64,000 bases of DNA from contig MKTD01000023.1 in assembly GCA_001898165.1 (NCBI GenBank), positions 21,642 through 85,641 on the forward strand, in the 5' to 3' direction. The stretch is from Bacteroidia bacterium 43-41 (GTDB lineage Bacteria; Bacteroidota; Bacteroidia; Bacteroidales; Dysgonomonadaceae). A model generated the notes under the pieces. That model had not been told where the DNA came from and made no database searches. It saw only the letters and a program-made list of their open reading frames with translations. The translations under genes and the position numbers were made by a program. This document shows positions 1-10,014 of the stretch, one piece after another (position 1 is the stretch's first letter; each line of letters opens with the position of its first letter).

Positions 1-104
1 GAGCGAAACCATCAAATTTACATTGAAATAGAGGATGTAACTTTCGCATGCACTATCCGGAAAAATATGCAAAAGTTAAGTTAATAATTAAACAGGCAAA
101 ATTT

Positions 105-1139
105 ATGAAAAAAATATTTTTAAATTTTATATTTATCTCAATACTGTTCTCAGTCTTGCAGGGGTGCAGCAAAAACACTCCTGAACCGCCTGTCCCTACA
201 AATAATGTGGTGGCGGAAATTAATACTCCGGCAGGAGAAAAAGGGTATATTTACATTGACGGGAAATACATCGAGCGAGTGGCTCCGGCAGCGGTTTCAT
301 TGAAAAAAGGGAAACATGTCGTAGGAATAGCACTGAAAGACAGCTGGAAATATCTTAGAAAAGAGATGGATTTTCAAGAAAACACGGTCTTGACGTTTAC
401 CGGCGAAGACCAGCCGAAGCCCAAGGTTTGGAAAGCCCTGTGGGTCGGTATATCGGCTGCCGAAGGAGGCGGTTGCACCACCCGGTTTTCCAAAGAAGAG
501 CTAGATGCCGGATACAACTATTTCCAATGGAGCATTACCGAACATTTTGAAAAATACGCTTATGGCACCATGCAATGGGAAGTTACACGAAAAGACCTGG
601 ATGAAACCGTAAAAGTAAATCTATCAGATTCCAGATATGTATTGGAGCCTGAAGAACTCACCCGGCATATCGATATAAAACCGGGCGATTATGACTGTAT
701 ATTCGTTTTTTGGCGCGAAAAGTTCGAGGAATGCGAACTGGCGGGCAACTATTTAGGCCTGGGCTGGACCCAGCCTATGAGCAGCAGCATGAAAACGGGC
801 TATGTAACCATCAAATTTGATGTGGGCAACGGGACAATAGAAGATAAACTGTCTTATTTCGGGAACAATGATCCGGGCATGTGGATCCACGAGTGGCTGC
901 ATACCGTGGGCGAAGTGTATTACACATCACGCGGCTGCGTCCTTCCGAAGCAAGCAGGCGACGGTCTCAGGGTGCACGCTGCCGAAATTTACAACTATAA
1001 GTTCCCCTGGTTGGATTGGTATCGGGATTTCATCTCTGCACGCGTAAAAGATCCCTCTTACGGTTATGTAGGCATCGGGCCTGAAATGTTGCTGAAATGC
1101 TCGTTGAGAGAAGAAGCAGGAAATATATGTAACGAATAA
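105..1139 (+). CDS. Lipoprotein with HExxH zinc-metallopeptidase motif
   Basis: Predicted exported lipoprotein of 344 residues. An upstream in-frame start at 48 exists, but the ATG at 105 begins directly with a lysine-rich, hydrophobic signal and a lipobox ending at Cys21, so it is preferred. After a Pro/Asn linker (about 25-35), residues 35-95 form a short beta-rich segment (GYIYIDGK, LKKGKHVVGIAL) that resembles PEGA-type surface domains. The C-terminal two thirds carries HEWLH at residues 262-266, the zinc-binding pattern of zincin peptidases, followed by an acidic/His segment (VHAAEIYNY) that could give the third ligand. Seen: lipobox and HExxH. Inferred: a cell-surface or periplasmic protease. 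It stands alone upstream of the hybrid sensor gene, with a 133-bp gap. No specific peptidase family was recognised. Confidence 0.72.
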   Translation: MKKIFLNFIFISILFSVLQGCSKNTPEPPVPTNNVVAEINTPAGEKGYIYIDGKYIERVAPAAVSLKKGKHVVGIALKDSWKYLRKEMDFQENTVLTFTGEDQPKPKVWKALWVGISAAEGGGCTTRFSKEELDAGYNYFQWSITEHFEKYAYGTMQWEVTRKDLDETVKVNLSDSRYVLEPEELTRHIDIKPGDYDCIFVFWREKFEECELAGNYLGLGWTQPMSSSMKTGYVTIKFDVGNGTIEDKLSYFGNNDPGMWIHEWLHTVGEVYYTSRGCVLPKQAGDGLRVHAAEIYNYKFPWLDWYRDFISARVKDPSYGYVGIGPEMLLKCSLREEAGNICNE

Positions 1140-1177
1140 CACTCTGCTGACGGCTCACTTATTAAGGTCGCTGTGAA

Positions 1178-1227
1178 GTTTTGCGTCGCAAAACATTTGT
1201 CCGGATACCAAAAAAAACGTAACATTG
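1178..1227 (+). promoter_or_regulatory. Palindrome and promoter ahead of the first hybrid sensor
   Basis: A 17-bp perfect inverted repeat (GTTTTGCG-T-CGCAAAAC, 1178-1194) is followed at once by a Bacteroidota-type promoter: TTTG at 1196-1199, a 20-bp spacer, and TAACATTG at 1220-1227 (one mismatch to TAnnTTTG). Transcription would start near 1233, about 40 bp before the ATG at 1273. The palindrome could be an operator or a terminator stem for the lipoprotein gene; it lacks a following T-run, which favours an operator. Confidence 0.5.
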
Positions 1228-1272
1228 TACTTTAAAAATAGATTTGCCTTTTTTTAAATTCAATCCTGGTAA

Positions 1273-4200
1273 ATGAAAAAAGAACGCCTCAAATATTATT
1301 CTATAATCCTTATGTTGTTTTGCGTACTCTCTGTTCACGGACAGTTCTTCAGGCATTACACCATCAATGACGGATTGTCGAATAACGCGGTGTATAGTAT
1401 TTTCCAGGATAGCAAAGGGCTTATGTGGTTTGGTACTATTAACGGGCTCCACTCTTTTGATGGATTGCACATCAGCGTAGTTAAAAATTCATCGGATAAA
1501 ATCACTCTCGGAAATGTTATTTACTCCATAAGCGAAGATCATTTGCGCCGTTTGTGGATTGCTTCGGACAGCGGATTAACCCTTTACAGTCTAGAAAAAG
1601 GCTCATTTCTACCTTTTGAGCAGGCTACCGATAGCGGTGTGAAAATACACTCGTACGTAAGTTACGTATTTAAAGACAGCCACAACAATATGTGGATTAG
1701 CACGGTGGGCCAGGGTGTTTTTTGTTATTCAGCCAACGGAAAGTTATTGCAATATACTGCCGGACAAATTCCGTCAAATAACATAAAACACATTACCGAA
1801 GATAAGTCCGGTATCATCTGGATCACTACTATTGACAAAGGGATTTGTAGTTATAATCCGTTAACACATGCATTCTCTTCTTATATCGATGCCGACGCAC
1901 TCAAGAATCTAGTGGTTTTTGAAGATTCGCAAGCCAATTTATGGGTAGGCAATGCCGGAAAGGGACTTTTCCTTTTTGACCGAAAAAACGGCAAATTCAA
2001 TCCAGTCATAAAACCGGAGTACCCGTATCATATGCTTCAAATAAGAAGTATCGTGGAGTATGAACCCGGCACCCTGCTTTTGGCATCCGACGAAGGGCTT
2101 ATTTCGTATTCCGTTGCTTCCGGTAAAATAAATTGGCTAAAACCTGCGGAAAACAATTACAGAGGGTTGAACGACAAGTTTCTTCACTCCCTGTTTATTG
2201 ACAACGAAAAAGGGCTTTGGATAGGCACCTATTTTGGAGGTGTAAACTATCTGGCGCCCAACAATACAAACTTTTCTTATTACGGGCGCTCAAATACTTC
2301 TATCAACGGGCGTATCGTCAGCGTTTTTGCGAAAGACGAAAAAGAAAACTTATGGTTAGGGACCGATGATGCCGGATTGTATTACTGGGATAGGGAAAAA
2401 AACGAATTTATATCTTATCAAACCAAAGTGACGTATGAAAATATACACGCTTTGCTGTGGGATAAAGACCATCTGTATGTAGGGATGTATATGGGAGGAT
2501 TGGACGTACTCAACCTTAAAACAGGAAAGATAAAAAATTACAATACCAATGGCTCGTCCCATTCGCTCTATTCGTCCGGAGTGTATGCTCTATACAAAGA
2601 CATATACGGAGTTTTATGGGTGGGCACTTCACTGGGGTTGAATTGTTATAACCCGCTCAGTGATGATTTTACCCGAATTGAACAGATGCGCTCGGCCGAT
2701 GTGACGCATATATTGGAAGATGTGAAAGGTTTTCTTTGGGTAATGACATTGAATAAAGGTATTTTCAGGTTAGACCGCAAAACCAATCTGTGGGAAAACT
2801 ACCACTATGACTCCAACAGGAGTAACGGGCTTCCATCCAATAAGATTGTAACAGCGGCCATTGACGAAGAACAGAAACTTTGGATAGGTACAGACGGTAA
2901 AGGCCTTTGTTATTTTGATTATGATAAAAACATCTTTATTCCCGTTCCTTTAACGGGCGCTCCAAGCGATGTGATTTATAAGATCATACCGGACCACAAC
3001 ACACTCTGGCTCTCTACCAGTAACGGACTGCTATGCTATTATCCGGAACAAAACAGCTGGAAAGTATATACCAAATACGATGGATTGCAAGACGACCAAT
3101 TCTCGCCCAACGGAGGGATAAAAATGTCAGATGGCACCCTCTATTTTGGCGGTATAAATGGATTTAACGGATTCCGGCCTACCGAAATAAAACAAAATTA
3201 CCGCCCGCCCCAACTCGTATTTACCGACTTCTCCCTTTTCAATAAGCACGTGGACAGTGAAACCAGCGACTCGCCACTTAAGGGATCCATTACATATGCA
3301 GAAAAAATCGTACTGAAAAACAAACATTCCATCTTCAGCATTAATTTTGCCGCATTGAGTTACATAAGCCCTCTGAAAAACAGATACAAATACAAACTGG
3401 AGGGTTTTGAGAAAGAGTGGACGGAAATACAAGACATACCCCGGGCAAGTTACACAAATTTACCTGCAGGGAACTATGTCTTACGCGTCATTGGCGCCAA
3501 TAGCGACGGCGTTTGGAATGAAAAAGGCATATCCTTACGCATCAAAGTCCTACCGCCGGCATGGCTCTCCCTGCCCTTTATTATTATCTATGTCCTTCTC
3601 TTGCTGGGGTTGCTTTATTATTTCTTGCATCGAATGCAAAAAGAGCACAAGAAAAAGATAGAATACCTGGAAATTGAAAAAGAGAAACAACTTTATGATG
3701 CTAAAATTGACTTCTTTACCAATGTAGTACATGAAATACGGACCCCTCTCTCCTTAATTCTGGCGCCACTGGACCACATCATGCAGTCGACAGGTAAGAT
3801 TACCGATTTTATGCCCGATTTACAGATCATTGAACGCAACGCCCAACGACTGCTTACCCTTGTCAATCAATTGATGGATTTTAGAAAAATAGAAGAAGGC
3901 GGAATAAGATTAAATTTTCAAACGATAAACTTAAACGAACTCGTAGCCGATATTTACACGAGATTTAAATTATCGGCCGATTTAAAAAACATTCAACTGA
4001 ATATCGCATTGCCGCCCAAGGGATGTTATCTCTATACAGACCCCGACGCCCTCACTAAAATTGTCAGCAACCTTTTATCCAACGCCCTAAAATTCACCTC
4101 CAACACCATATGGATAGAATTGACCGAAGATGAAAAAACAAAACAAATCTCTCTACGGATAAAGGACAATGGAATAGGAATAAATGAAGTGGAACAGAAA

Positions 4201-5232
4201 AACATATTCAAACCTTTTTATCAGATCCGCCAAAACAACCTAAATGACCAAATAGGCACAGGTATAGGACTGTTTTTAGTAAAAAGTTTAATCACGCTTT
4301 TAAATGCCACACTCACACTCAAAAGCGAAAAAGAAGAAGGATCGGAGTTTATAATAGAACTGCCGGCAGAAAATAATAACCCTGCCAATAGCATAAAGGA
4401 AGAGATCGCTCCGTATTATTTGGATAACGATCAACTTGAAGGCAGGGATGACATTTTATTCACTAAAACCGCAAGAAATTCTCTATTGATTGTAGATGAC
4501 AATGCCGATTTATTGATTTTTTTGTCCGGATTATTTAAAGAACAATACGAAGTAATTGCCGCCGTTGATGGAGAAGACGCCTTACAGCAACTCGAAAAGA
4601 AACAGCCCGATTTAATAATAAGCGATGTCATGATGCCCAAAATGGACGGATTTGAACTATGCTCACGGATAAAAAACGATATTCAAACCAGCCATATCCC
4701 CATCTTATTATTAACGGCAAAAGTAAGCGAAACCGACCAGATTCAAGGATTGGATTACGGCGCCGATGTGTATGTTGCCAAACCATTTTCTTCGGATTTC
4801 CTAAAGGCGCAGGTAAAAAGCTTGTTGTTGAACAGAAAACGAATCAGAGATAACTTTATGCAAGAGCCATTGGTAGCGCTATCAACAGTAGCCAACACCA
4901 ATATCGACAAGATTTTTCTGGATAAAATGTCTCGGATTATAGAAGAGAACATAGCGGAGCCCTATCTAACCGTTGACTTTTTAGCACAAGAACTCTGTAT
5001 GGGACGCTCCAATTTCTTTGCGAAAGTAAAAGGAATATCCGGAGTAACACCGAATGATTTCATACGGATCATACGGCTAAAAAAAGCTGCCGGATTACTC
5101 AGCTCCGAAGACATTACCATAAGAGAAACCTGCTTCCGGGTTGGTTTCACTTCACCATCCTACTTTACCAAATGCTTTCAAACACAGTTTGGCATTACAC
5201 CGTCGGACTTCCTGAAAAAGGTAAGGCAATAA
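1273..5232 (+). CDS. Hybrid two-component system sensor/regulator (HTCS)
   Basis: A one-protein two-component system of 1319 residues. A signal peptide is followed by a periplasmic sensor built from repeated two-component-regulator propeller blades (about 30-680, with recurrent LWIGT/MWFGT motifs). Then come a Y_Y_Y domain (about 690-760) and one membrane helix (about 766-787). The cytoplasmic part has a HisKA H-box (HEIRTP, His820), a HATPase domain with DNGIGI and GTGIGLF boxes, a receiver domain with phospho-acceptor Asp1118 (SDVMMPKMDG) and a C-terminal AraC-type helix-turn-helix (about 1215-1319). In this family the propeller binds an oligosaccharide and the AraC domain activates a linked polysaccharide locus. 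Here no SusCD or hydrolase gene adjoins it, so its target is unknown. Its 3' end lies 13 bp from the convergent 329-residue gene. Confidence 0.95.
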   Translation: MKKERLKYYSIILMLFCVLSVHGQFFRHYTINDGLSNNAVYSIFQDSKGLMWFGTINGLHSFDGLHISVVKNSSDKITLGNVIYSISEDHLRRLWIASDSGLTLYSLEKGSFLPFEQATDSGVKIHSYVSYVFKDSHNNMWISTVGQGVFCYSANGKLLQYTAGQIPSNNIKHITEDKSGIIWITTIDKGICSYNPLTHAFSSYIDADALKNLVVFEDSQANLWVGNAGKGLFLFDRKNGKFNPVIKPEYPYHMLQIRSIVEYEPGTLLLASDEGLISYSVASGKINWLKPAENNYRGLNDKFLHSLFIDNEKGLWIGTYFGGVNYLAPNNTNFSYYGRSNTSINGRIVSVFAKDEKENLWLGTDDAGLYYWDREKNEFISYQTKVTYENIHALLWDKDHLYVGMYMGGLDVLNLKTGKIKNYNTNGSSHSLYSSGVYALYKDIYGVLWVGTSLGLNCYNPLSDDFTRIEQMRSADVTHILEDVKGFLWVMTLNKGIFRLDRKTNLWENYHYDSNRSNGLPSNKIVTAAIDEEQKLWIGTDGKGLCYFDYDKNIFIPVPLTGAPSDVIYKIIPDHNTLWLSTSNGLLCYYPEQNSWKVYTKYDGLQDDQFSPNGGIKMSDGTLYFGGINGFNGFRPTEIKQNYRPPQLVFTDFSLFNKHVDSETSDSPLKGSITYAEKIVLKNKHSIFSINFAALSYISPLKNRYKYKLEGFEKEWTEIQDIPRASYTNLPAGNYVLRVIGANSDGVWNEKGISLRIKVLPPAWLSLPFIIIYVLLLLGLLYYFLHRMQKEHKKKIEYLEIEKEKQLYDAKIDFFTNVVHEIRTPLSLILAPLDHIMQSTGKITDFMPDLQIIERNAQRLLTLVNQLMDFRKIEEGGIRLNFQTINLNELVADIYTRFKLSADLKNIQLNIALPPKGCYLYTDPDALTKIVSNLLSNALKFTSNTIWIELTEDEKTKQISLRIKDNGIGINEVEQKNIFKPFYQIRQNNLNDQIGTGIGLFLVKSLITLLNATLTLKSEKEEGSEFIIELPAENNNPANSIKEEIAPYYLDNDQLEGRDDILFTKTARNSLLIVDDNADLLIFLSGLFKEQYEVIAAVDGEDALQQLEKKQPDLIISDVMMPKMDGFELCSRIKNDIQTSHIPILLLTAKVSETDQIQGLDYGADVYVAKPFSSDFLKAQVKSLLLNRKRIRDNFMQEPLVALSTVANTNIDKIFLDKMSRIIEENIAEPYLTVDFLAQELCMGRSNFFAKVKGISGVTPNDFIRIIRLKKAAGLLSSEDITIRETCFRVGFTSPSYFTKCFQTQFGITPSDFLKKVRQ

Positions 5233-5245
5233 CATTTATGACAGC

Positions 5246-6235
5246 TTATTTTTCCGGTACCAATGGCGCCAAACGGTCATCATCAGGTTCCAATGGTGCA
5301 AGCGCTTCACCGGTGTCGGCGCTTAAATTAATGTTGATCGAAACGGTGGTTGTCATTTCGTAATAACTATTTTTATCATAGACGGGGGTTGCCATACCGG
5401 AAAAACTATAGGCACGCCATGGATTAAGCAAAAAAGCATCGAATCCTTTTATATCCTGAATCAGTACTGGATTATCCGTGATTTGGAAAGGAATACCCAA
5501 GCCTACAGGTTCATCAACTGGTATTAATTGTCCCGCGAGATCATTCCAAACTAGATTTTCTCCGCTTGTTTCGGGACGGTCTGAATTTTTCAACCATCTC
5601 CCTCCGGTAATGTAGATCGCATATGGTGGCGCTTGTTGCACTAATGGCGCAAGTTGTTCATCATCACCCTCTTCTGCCGGCTGGTAGGGTTTTATTTGAA
5701 TTTTTATAGCTTCTATTTCGTTGCTTCCGTTAGCAGACGATTTTGCCGTTACAACATATTGTTCTTCTTTACCCACCTGTTTCCAATCTTGATTAATACT
5801 CTGAACGGCTACCTGCAAAGGGTAATCTTTGGATTCAATAATTTTCATTGTGGCAGGGTCTCGTTTCAGTGCAAACTTGCTACTGCCCTCAAAAACGGGA
5901 CAATTATCGCACGTCAGGCGTTCAGAAGGTTTTATCATATACATTTTCACCCTGTATTGGTTGGATCTTCCATAAAAGCCGGATGTGATTACTGTTTGCT
6001 CTTGTTCGCAACGCCGTTTGCCGTTTTTAGGTGGATTATGATAGGTTATTCTATTAATAGTAATAGTGATACACCCTGTCAAAAATTCATTACCCGAACT
6101 TTTGATGGCTTGCTCAGCCTTTAGTATTTTTTCTATCTCTTTCAGTTTCTTCGTTTGGCCAATGGCTATTCCGTTTGTAAACAGAAAGATAAGGCAAAAA
6201 GCCCATTTGATTATTGTATGTGCGTGTGTGTTCAT
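5246..6235 (-). CDS. Exported protein, paralogue A, with LAPLVPEK tail
   Basis: A 329-residue secreted protein of unknown function with a clear signal peptide (MNTHAHTIIKWAFCLIFLF...IAIGQ). It is homologous along its length to the 358-residue protein at 8814-9890: shared signal peptide, YRVKMYMxxPSER-like segment, YVVTAK/GK, YAIYITGG, and a C-terminal segment around FDAFLLNP. It ends in LAPLEPDDDRLAPLVPEK. A second copy of the LAPLV motif follows an acidic stretch in the middle (EQLAPLVQQ). No domain was recognised. The beta-rich, proline-rich make-up and lack of a lipobox suggest a periplasmic or surface protein. It is the last gene of a minus-strand cluster and part of a duplicated segment. 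Confidence 0.75.
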   Translation of the reverse strand: MNTHAHTIIKWAFCLIFLFTNGIAIGQTKKLKEIEKILKAEQAIKSSGNEFLTGCITITINRITYHNPPKNGKRRCEQEQTVITSGFYGRSNQYRVKMYMIKPSERLTCDNCPVFEGSSKFALKRDPATMKIIESKDYPLQVAVQSINQDWKQVGKEEQYVVTAKSSANGSNEIEAIKIQIKPYQPAEEGDDEQLAPLVQQAPPYAIYITGGRWLKNSDRPETSGENLVWNDLAGQLIPVDEPVGLGIPFQITDNPVLIQDIKGFDAFLLNPWRAYSFSGMATPVYDKNSYYEMTTTVSININLSADTGEALAPLEPDDDRLAPLVPEK

Positions 6236-6345
6236 CGTTATTCGTTTTTATGATTTGACAAGAGATGTGATTATTGACATGAGTTTCAGTAATTGGTTTT
6301 AATTGAATCAACCGTGATTGTTTCAACCGATTTAAAAATTTCCAT
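5246..6345. repeat. Segmental duplication, copy A
   Basis: This segment (paralogue A gene, its 5' flank, and the last codons of the next gene upstream) matches 8814-10000 in order and orientation. The flank is the clearest part: 6236-6345 and 9891-10000 are nearly identical, including GAGATGTGATTATTG and the 3' codons of the Ig-like gene. The gene bodies have diverged more, so the duplication is not recent or the genes are under diversifying pressure. Confidence 0.8.
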
Positions 6346-8744
6346 ACCCGTGGTCACAGAATCGGGACATTTATCCATTTTCTTCAGGAATTCATTTCCG
6401 GCTTTGTCATACGATCTTACACGCGAAACAAGTTCATCGAGACGCGGTTTAGACGCTTTGGCCTTGACCAGAAATTCTGCCACATCCGATTTCAGGGTAG
6501 TGGAAAGCGAATCGGTGAGTTCCGAAATTTCCTGAAGGGAAAGCTGATAGTCGGTGAGTGTTGTGCTCCTGAACTTTTCAACACAATCGCCGAGGTTCTT
6601 CATTCCGATGCCCAGTTTCGAAAAATCGGCTGATTTTATTGTCAGATCTTTTGATTGGCCGCACCCGCAATCCGACGGCTCGTAAGGTAACCCGACCTGC
6701 CTGGGCGGAACGGTTGGAGGTTCGGGATCGCCAATAACCTCGTCGCCCGATTTTGGCTCTGCCGGTGTTGGTTCGGTGGGGTTAGGCTGTTCTCCGGTTG
6801 TCGGTTTTGGCTTTGGAGTTGGGGTTGAATCTTTCGACGGTGTTGGATCGGAGGATTTTGGGGTCTGGTCCGATTTCGGCTGTTCTTTGGCCTGTGGCTG
6901 TCCAGTGCCATTTTTACAAAACTGCTGCCGTTTTTCGATGCGTTTCAGATTTTCCGAGGCTGCTTCGTAACCTTTTTCCATATCTTCGAGTTCTGCTTCG
7001 TGCTTTAAAATTTCACGAATATTTTCACCAAATTTTTGTGCAGCCTGCTGCACTTCAACAATGCCTGTAGCAGCGCTTAACGACTTTCCCCAAAGGTCGC
7101 CAACCGCTTCGCCAAACTGTTTTTCCACAATTTTTTCGAACGCCTCACCCGAAGCTGTTTTGCCCACATTATTTTTAAGTTCTTCCGCGTTGGCGCTGGC
7201 AATCATCTCGGATAAAGCAGTGCCCTTATCAGCAATTTCTGCGGCGACTTTAACAGCACCCGAAGTTTTTCCGTTTGCAACAATAGTTAAACCTGCCTTC
7301 GCCAGCAATTCGATGGTTGAACTCACAAGCTCGTCCCTTGCCTTTTCAAATTCTTTTGACCCGGCGGTTTTTTGAAGCCGCTCAGTGGCATCCACCAGAT
7401 TTTCGATGGCAGCTTTCCTCATTTTTTCCAACGCAGCCTTGGTTTCGTCGTCGCAGTTTACTACTTCCACTTCAACGGCAGGCCCGGTTTTTTCGTCACA
7501 ATCGGTTTTGGCCTGAAGGGTGGTTTTCCCTACACGTAAACCCTAGAGCGTAACTTCGTTGCCAACACCAACTGCCGATAAAATGCCCGGATCAGCCGGT
7601 ACAAATTTCACCAGTTCGGAGGCATTGGCCGGTTGCGCATCAACGGGAACAGTCTTTATACCCGATTGTTTTTTCCGTCAATGTCGTACAATGCAATCTG
7701 TGGCATGGGCTGTCCGCCGTTGTAATTTTCAACCTTTACATAAGAAGCAACTTTCGAGGCTTGCGCCGTTTTACCATTGGGAGCAGTATATTCAACATAC
7801 AGCGTACCTTTCCCCGGAGTGGCTCCTGTAAGGATGGCAGACGATTCGTCATCGGCTTCCACAGTCATCATCGAAGCGGGTTCCACCCAAAACCTGTATT
7901 TTCCACCTTCAGGCTTTCCTGAAGCAAAAACATCGTACCGGTCGTTTGTGCCGAGTTCAGAACAGCCGTAAAGCGATACTTCGGGCTTGTCAGATTCCTT
8001 ATAAGGAACTATGGTAATTTGCAGTGATTTTTCCTCGGTGAAAAATCCCATCCCTTTCGAATAGGTTTGTGCTTGCCAACTTCTGCTGAAATTCCAACTG
8101 GCCTGATACCCCTTGTCTGTTTTTGTAATTGAACAACCCTTTTTGGAAGACTGGTCGCAGCTTGCAATGCATTCAATGCTACGGTCGTCGATAACTGGTC
8201 CGTTATCGGTAGTCTTACCGTCATAAAAATATCGACTCTCGTGTGAGCCCTTTGCTAAGATAGCAATGCCTATTTCGGCCGATTTTTCATCACCGGTATA
8301 TGTAAATTGGATTGAAGTTAGCTTTGCGGTCGATCCTCCAGAAGCCTGATCAGTACTGGCATTTTCCATAATTAGTTTACCACCGATGACTTCTTTTTCC
8401 AACTGCCATCCTTCTTCTGATCCGGATCCGGAAACCGTTGCGTTTTTGGGTTCACCTGCATCCGGGTTATAATAAAATTCAGTTTCAGGATTTTCGGCCC
8501 AATTTTCGATGATTGCAATAACCTGTCCGCTTGATGATCCTTTCCCGGTTGCATGAAATTCTCTAACCCGATCATTGCCATAGACTTCATCGGCTAGTCT
8601 ATCGATGGTATCTACTTTGGAAGTATAGCTATTCGACACCTTCGCCGTGAGTTGCCACAATTGGCGGCCTTCTGCATTTTGTGCAAAAAAAACGGAGCTT
8701 TTAAAAAGCAAAATCAGAATGATTGAAAACGGAATTAGCTTCAT
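6286..8744 (-). pseudogene. Large Ig-like/coiled-coil exported protein, broken twice
   Basis: Two open segments on the minus strand (8744-7656 and the one ending at 6286) belong to one gene of about 819 codons. The first encodes a signal peptide (to about residue 22) and a beta-rich region with Ig-like features. It leaves frame in a run of six T (plus strand, 7669-7674); one extra base would restore frame and read on as DGKKQSGIKTVPVD. The restored frame then meets a TAG (plus-strand CTA at 7543-7545) inside NEVTL-stop-GLRVGKTTL, probably from a CAG codon. After it the frame is open to 6286: Ig-like end, alpha-helical region, a Pro/Thr/Lys-rich linker and a helical C-terminus. One of the two lesions could be a sequencing error; together they make a pseudogene likely. 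Function unknown. Confidence 0.78.
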
Positions 8745-8813
8745 TATATTCAGTGTTTATGTTTACAATTGGCGGAAACAGGTTGTCCTCTCCTTCAAAG
8801 TCCGGCGAATGGC

Positions 8814-9890
8814 TTATTTTTCCGGCACCAATGGCGCCAAACGGTCATCATCAGGTTCCAATGGCGCCAAAGGCGGTGGGGGGTTAGACGGTGGCGGAAG
8901 CGGTCCGTCGTTGATTAAAACAAGGTTGACCGAAACGTAAGTGGAGGTTTCGATAGGATATTCATTTGTATAGCGTTTTGCCGTACCTTCATAAACATAG
9001 ACACGAGGATTAAGCAAAAAAGCATCGAATTCTTTTACATCTTTGATCAGCAACTGTTCATATGTATATGTGCCTTCCTCATCCTCATAGGGCATATCCG
9101 GATCATTGATAGTGTAAGGAATACCCAGGCTTACAGGCTTATCAACTGCCTCCAATTGCTTCGTTTCATCGTTCCAACGAAAATTTTCCCCGGGTGCTAC
9201 CGGCTGTTCATTCATATATTTCAACTTTTTTCCGCCGGTGATCCATAACACATATTCCGGTTTCGGCGTTAACGGTACAACCTTGGGGTTCCCTGCCTCC
9301 ACGTATGATTTTATTTCAATATTTATAGCTTCTAAATCGTTACCCCCTTCAGCGGACTGTTTTCCTGTTACAACATACTTCCATTGTGGAGGTTTTCCCG
9401 AAGTTTTATTGATATCCACCCAACCTTGCGATATACTTTTATAAGCTACATTCAAAGTGTACTCTTTTGTTGTTCCCCCTATTTCATCATAAGAACTGCC
9501 GCCGAGAAAAACGGGAATATGCCAGCCTTCTCCAAGCTTCCAGCGTTCAGCAGGATATTTCATATACGTTTTAACTCTGTCCGGATAAGCTCTTCCGTAA
9601 ATCTCGGTTTTGATTGATGTTTGCTGTTGTGTACAACTCTCTTTATATTTATCATTAGGGTTAGGAGGATCAGATTTAGGCTTAGAATGGCTGATTTGAT
9701 AGATATTAATAATGATGCGCCCCTTCAAAAGGCTCTTCAAATCTTCGTCGCCCATATTTTTAAGAACCTGGGCTCTTATTGCATCCGCCATCTCTTTCTG
9801 CCTTTTCGTTTGGCCAAAGGCTATTACGCTTATAAACAGAAAGATAAGGCAAAACACCCATTTGATTGTTGTATGTGCATGTCTGTTCAT
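8814..9890 (-). CDS. Exported protein, paralogue B, with LAPLVPEK tail
   Basis: A 358-residue secreted protein, paralogue of the 329-residue gene at 5246-6235. It has the same signal-peptide type (MNRHAHTTIKWVFCLIFLF...IAFGQTK), then a shared core with the YGRAYPDRVKTYM and YVLWITGG segments, and a C-terminal segment VKEFDAFLLNP followed by a strand-rich stretch. A proline-rich linker (PLPPPSNPPPP) leads to the tail LAPLEPDDDRLAPLVPEK, identical in its last 18 residues to paralogue A. No catalytic motif is visible. It lies directly downstream of the 512-residue gene that carries the same tail, and upstream of the broken Ig-like gene. Likely a periplasmic or surface protein; function unknown. 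Confidence 0.75.
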   Translation of the reverse strand: MNRHAHTTIKWVFCLIFLFISVIAFGQTKRQKEMADAIRAQVLKNMGDEDLKSLLKGRIIINIYQISHSKPKSDPPNPNDKYKESCTQQQTSIKTEIYGRAYPDRVKTYMKYPAERWKLGEGWHIPVFLGGSSYDEIGGTTKEYTLNVAYKSISQGWVDINKTSGKPPQWKYVVTGKQSAEGGNDLEAINIEIKSYVEAGNPKVVPLTPKPEYVLWITGGKKLKYMNEQPVAPGENFRWNDETKQLEAVDKPVSLGIPYTINDPDMPYEDEEGTYTYEQLLIKDVKEFDAFLLNPRVYVYEGTAKRYTNEYPIETSTYVSVNLVLINDGPLPPPSNPPPPLAPLEPDDDRLAPLVPEK

Positions 9891-9925
9891 CGTTATTCGT
9901 TTTTATTTTTTGATAAGAGATGTGA

Positions 9926-10000
9926 TTATTGCCATGAGTTTCGGTAATTGGTTTTAATTGAGTCAATTGTAATTGTTTCAACCGATTTAAAAATTTCCAT
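9926..10000 (-). pseudogene. 3'-end relic of the Ig-like gene
   Basis: Twenty-four codons plus stop read MEIFKSVETITIDSIKTNY followed by five extra residues. The first 19 match the last 19 residues of the broken large gene (ending at 6286) with one change. The original TGA has become CGA, so the frame runs five codons further. It is a leftover of segmental duplication and not a gene. Confidence 0.8.
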
Positions 10001-10014
10001 GCTCGGCGAATCGC

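Larger units (their letters stand above)
8814..10000. repeat. Segmental duplication, copy B
   Basis: Counterpart of 5246-6345. It holds paralogue B, the same 5' flank and a short copy of the end of the Ig-like gene. The junction on the far side (10001-10020) runs straight into the 3' end of the 512-residue gene, which carries the same tail sequence, so the repeat boundary probably lies at that tail. Confidence 0.8.

Noticed and set aside
39..50. AACTTTCGCATG, identical to the end of the palindromic element at 62230-62241
   Set aside because: The sequence inside of it does not continue like the element arm, so a shared 12-mer alone is not evidence of a second copy.
7656..7670. Programmed frameshift as explanation for the T6 run
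   Set aside because: The in-frame TAG further downstream means that frameshifting alone would not restore the protein.
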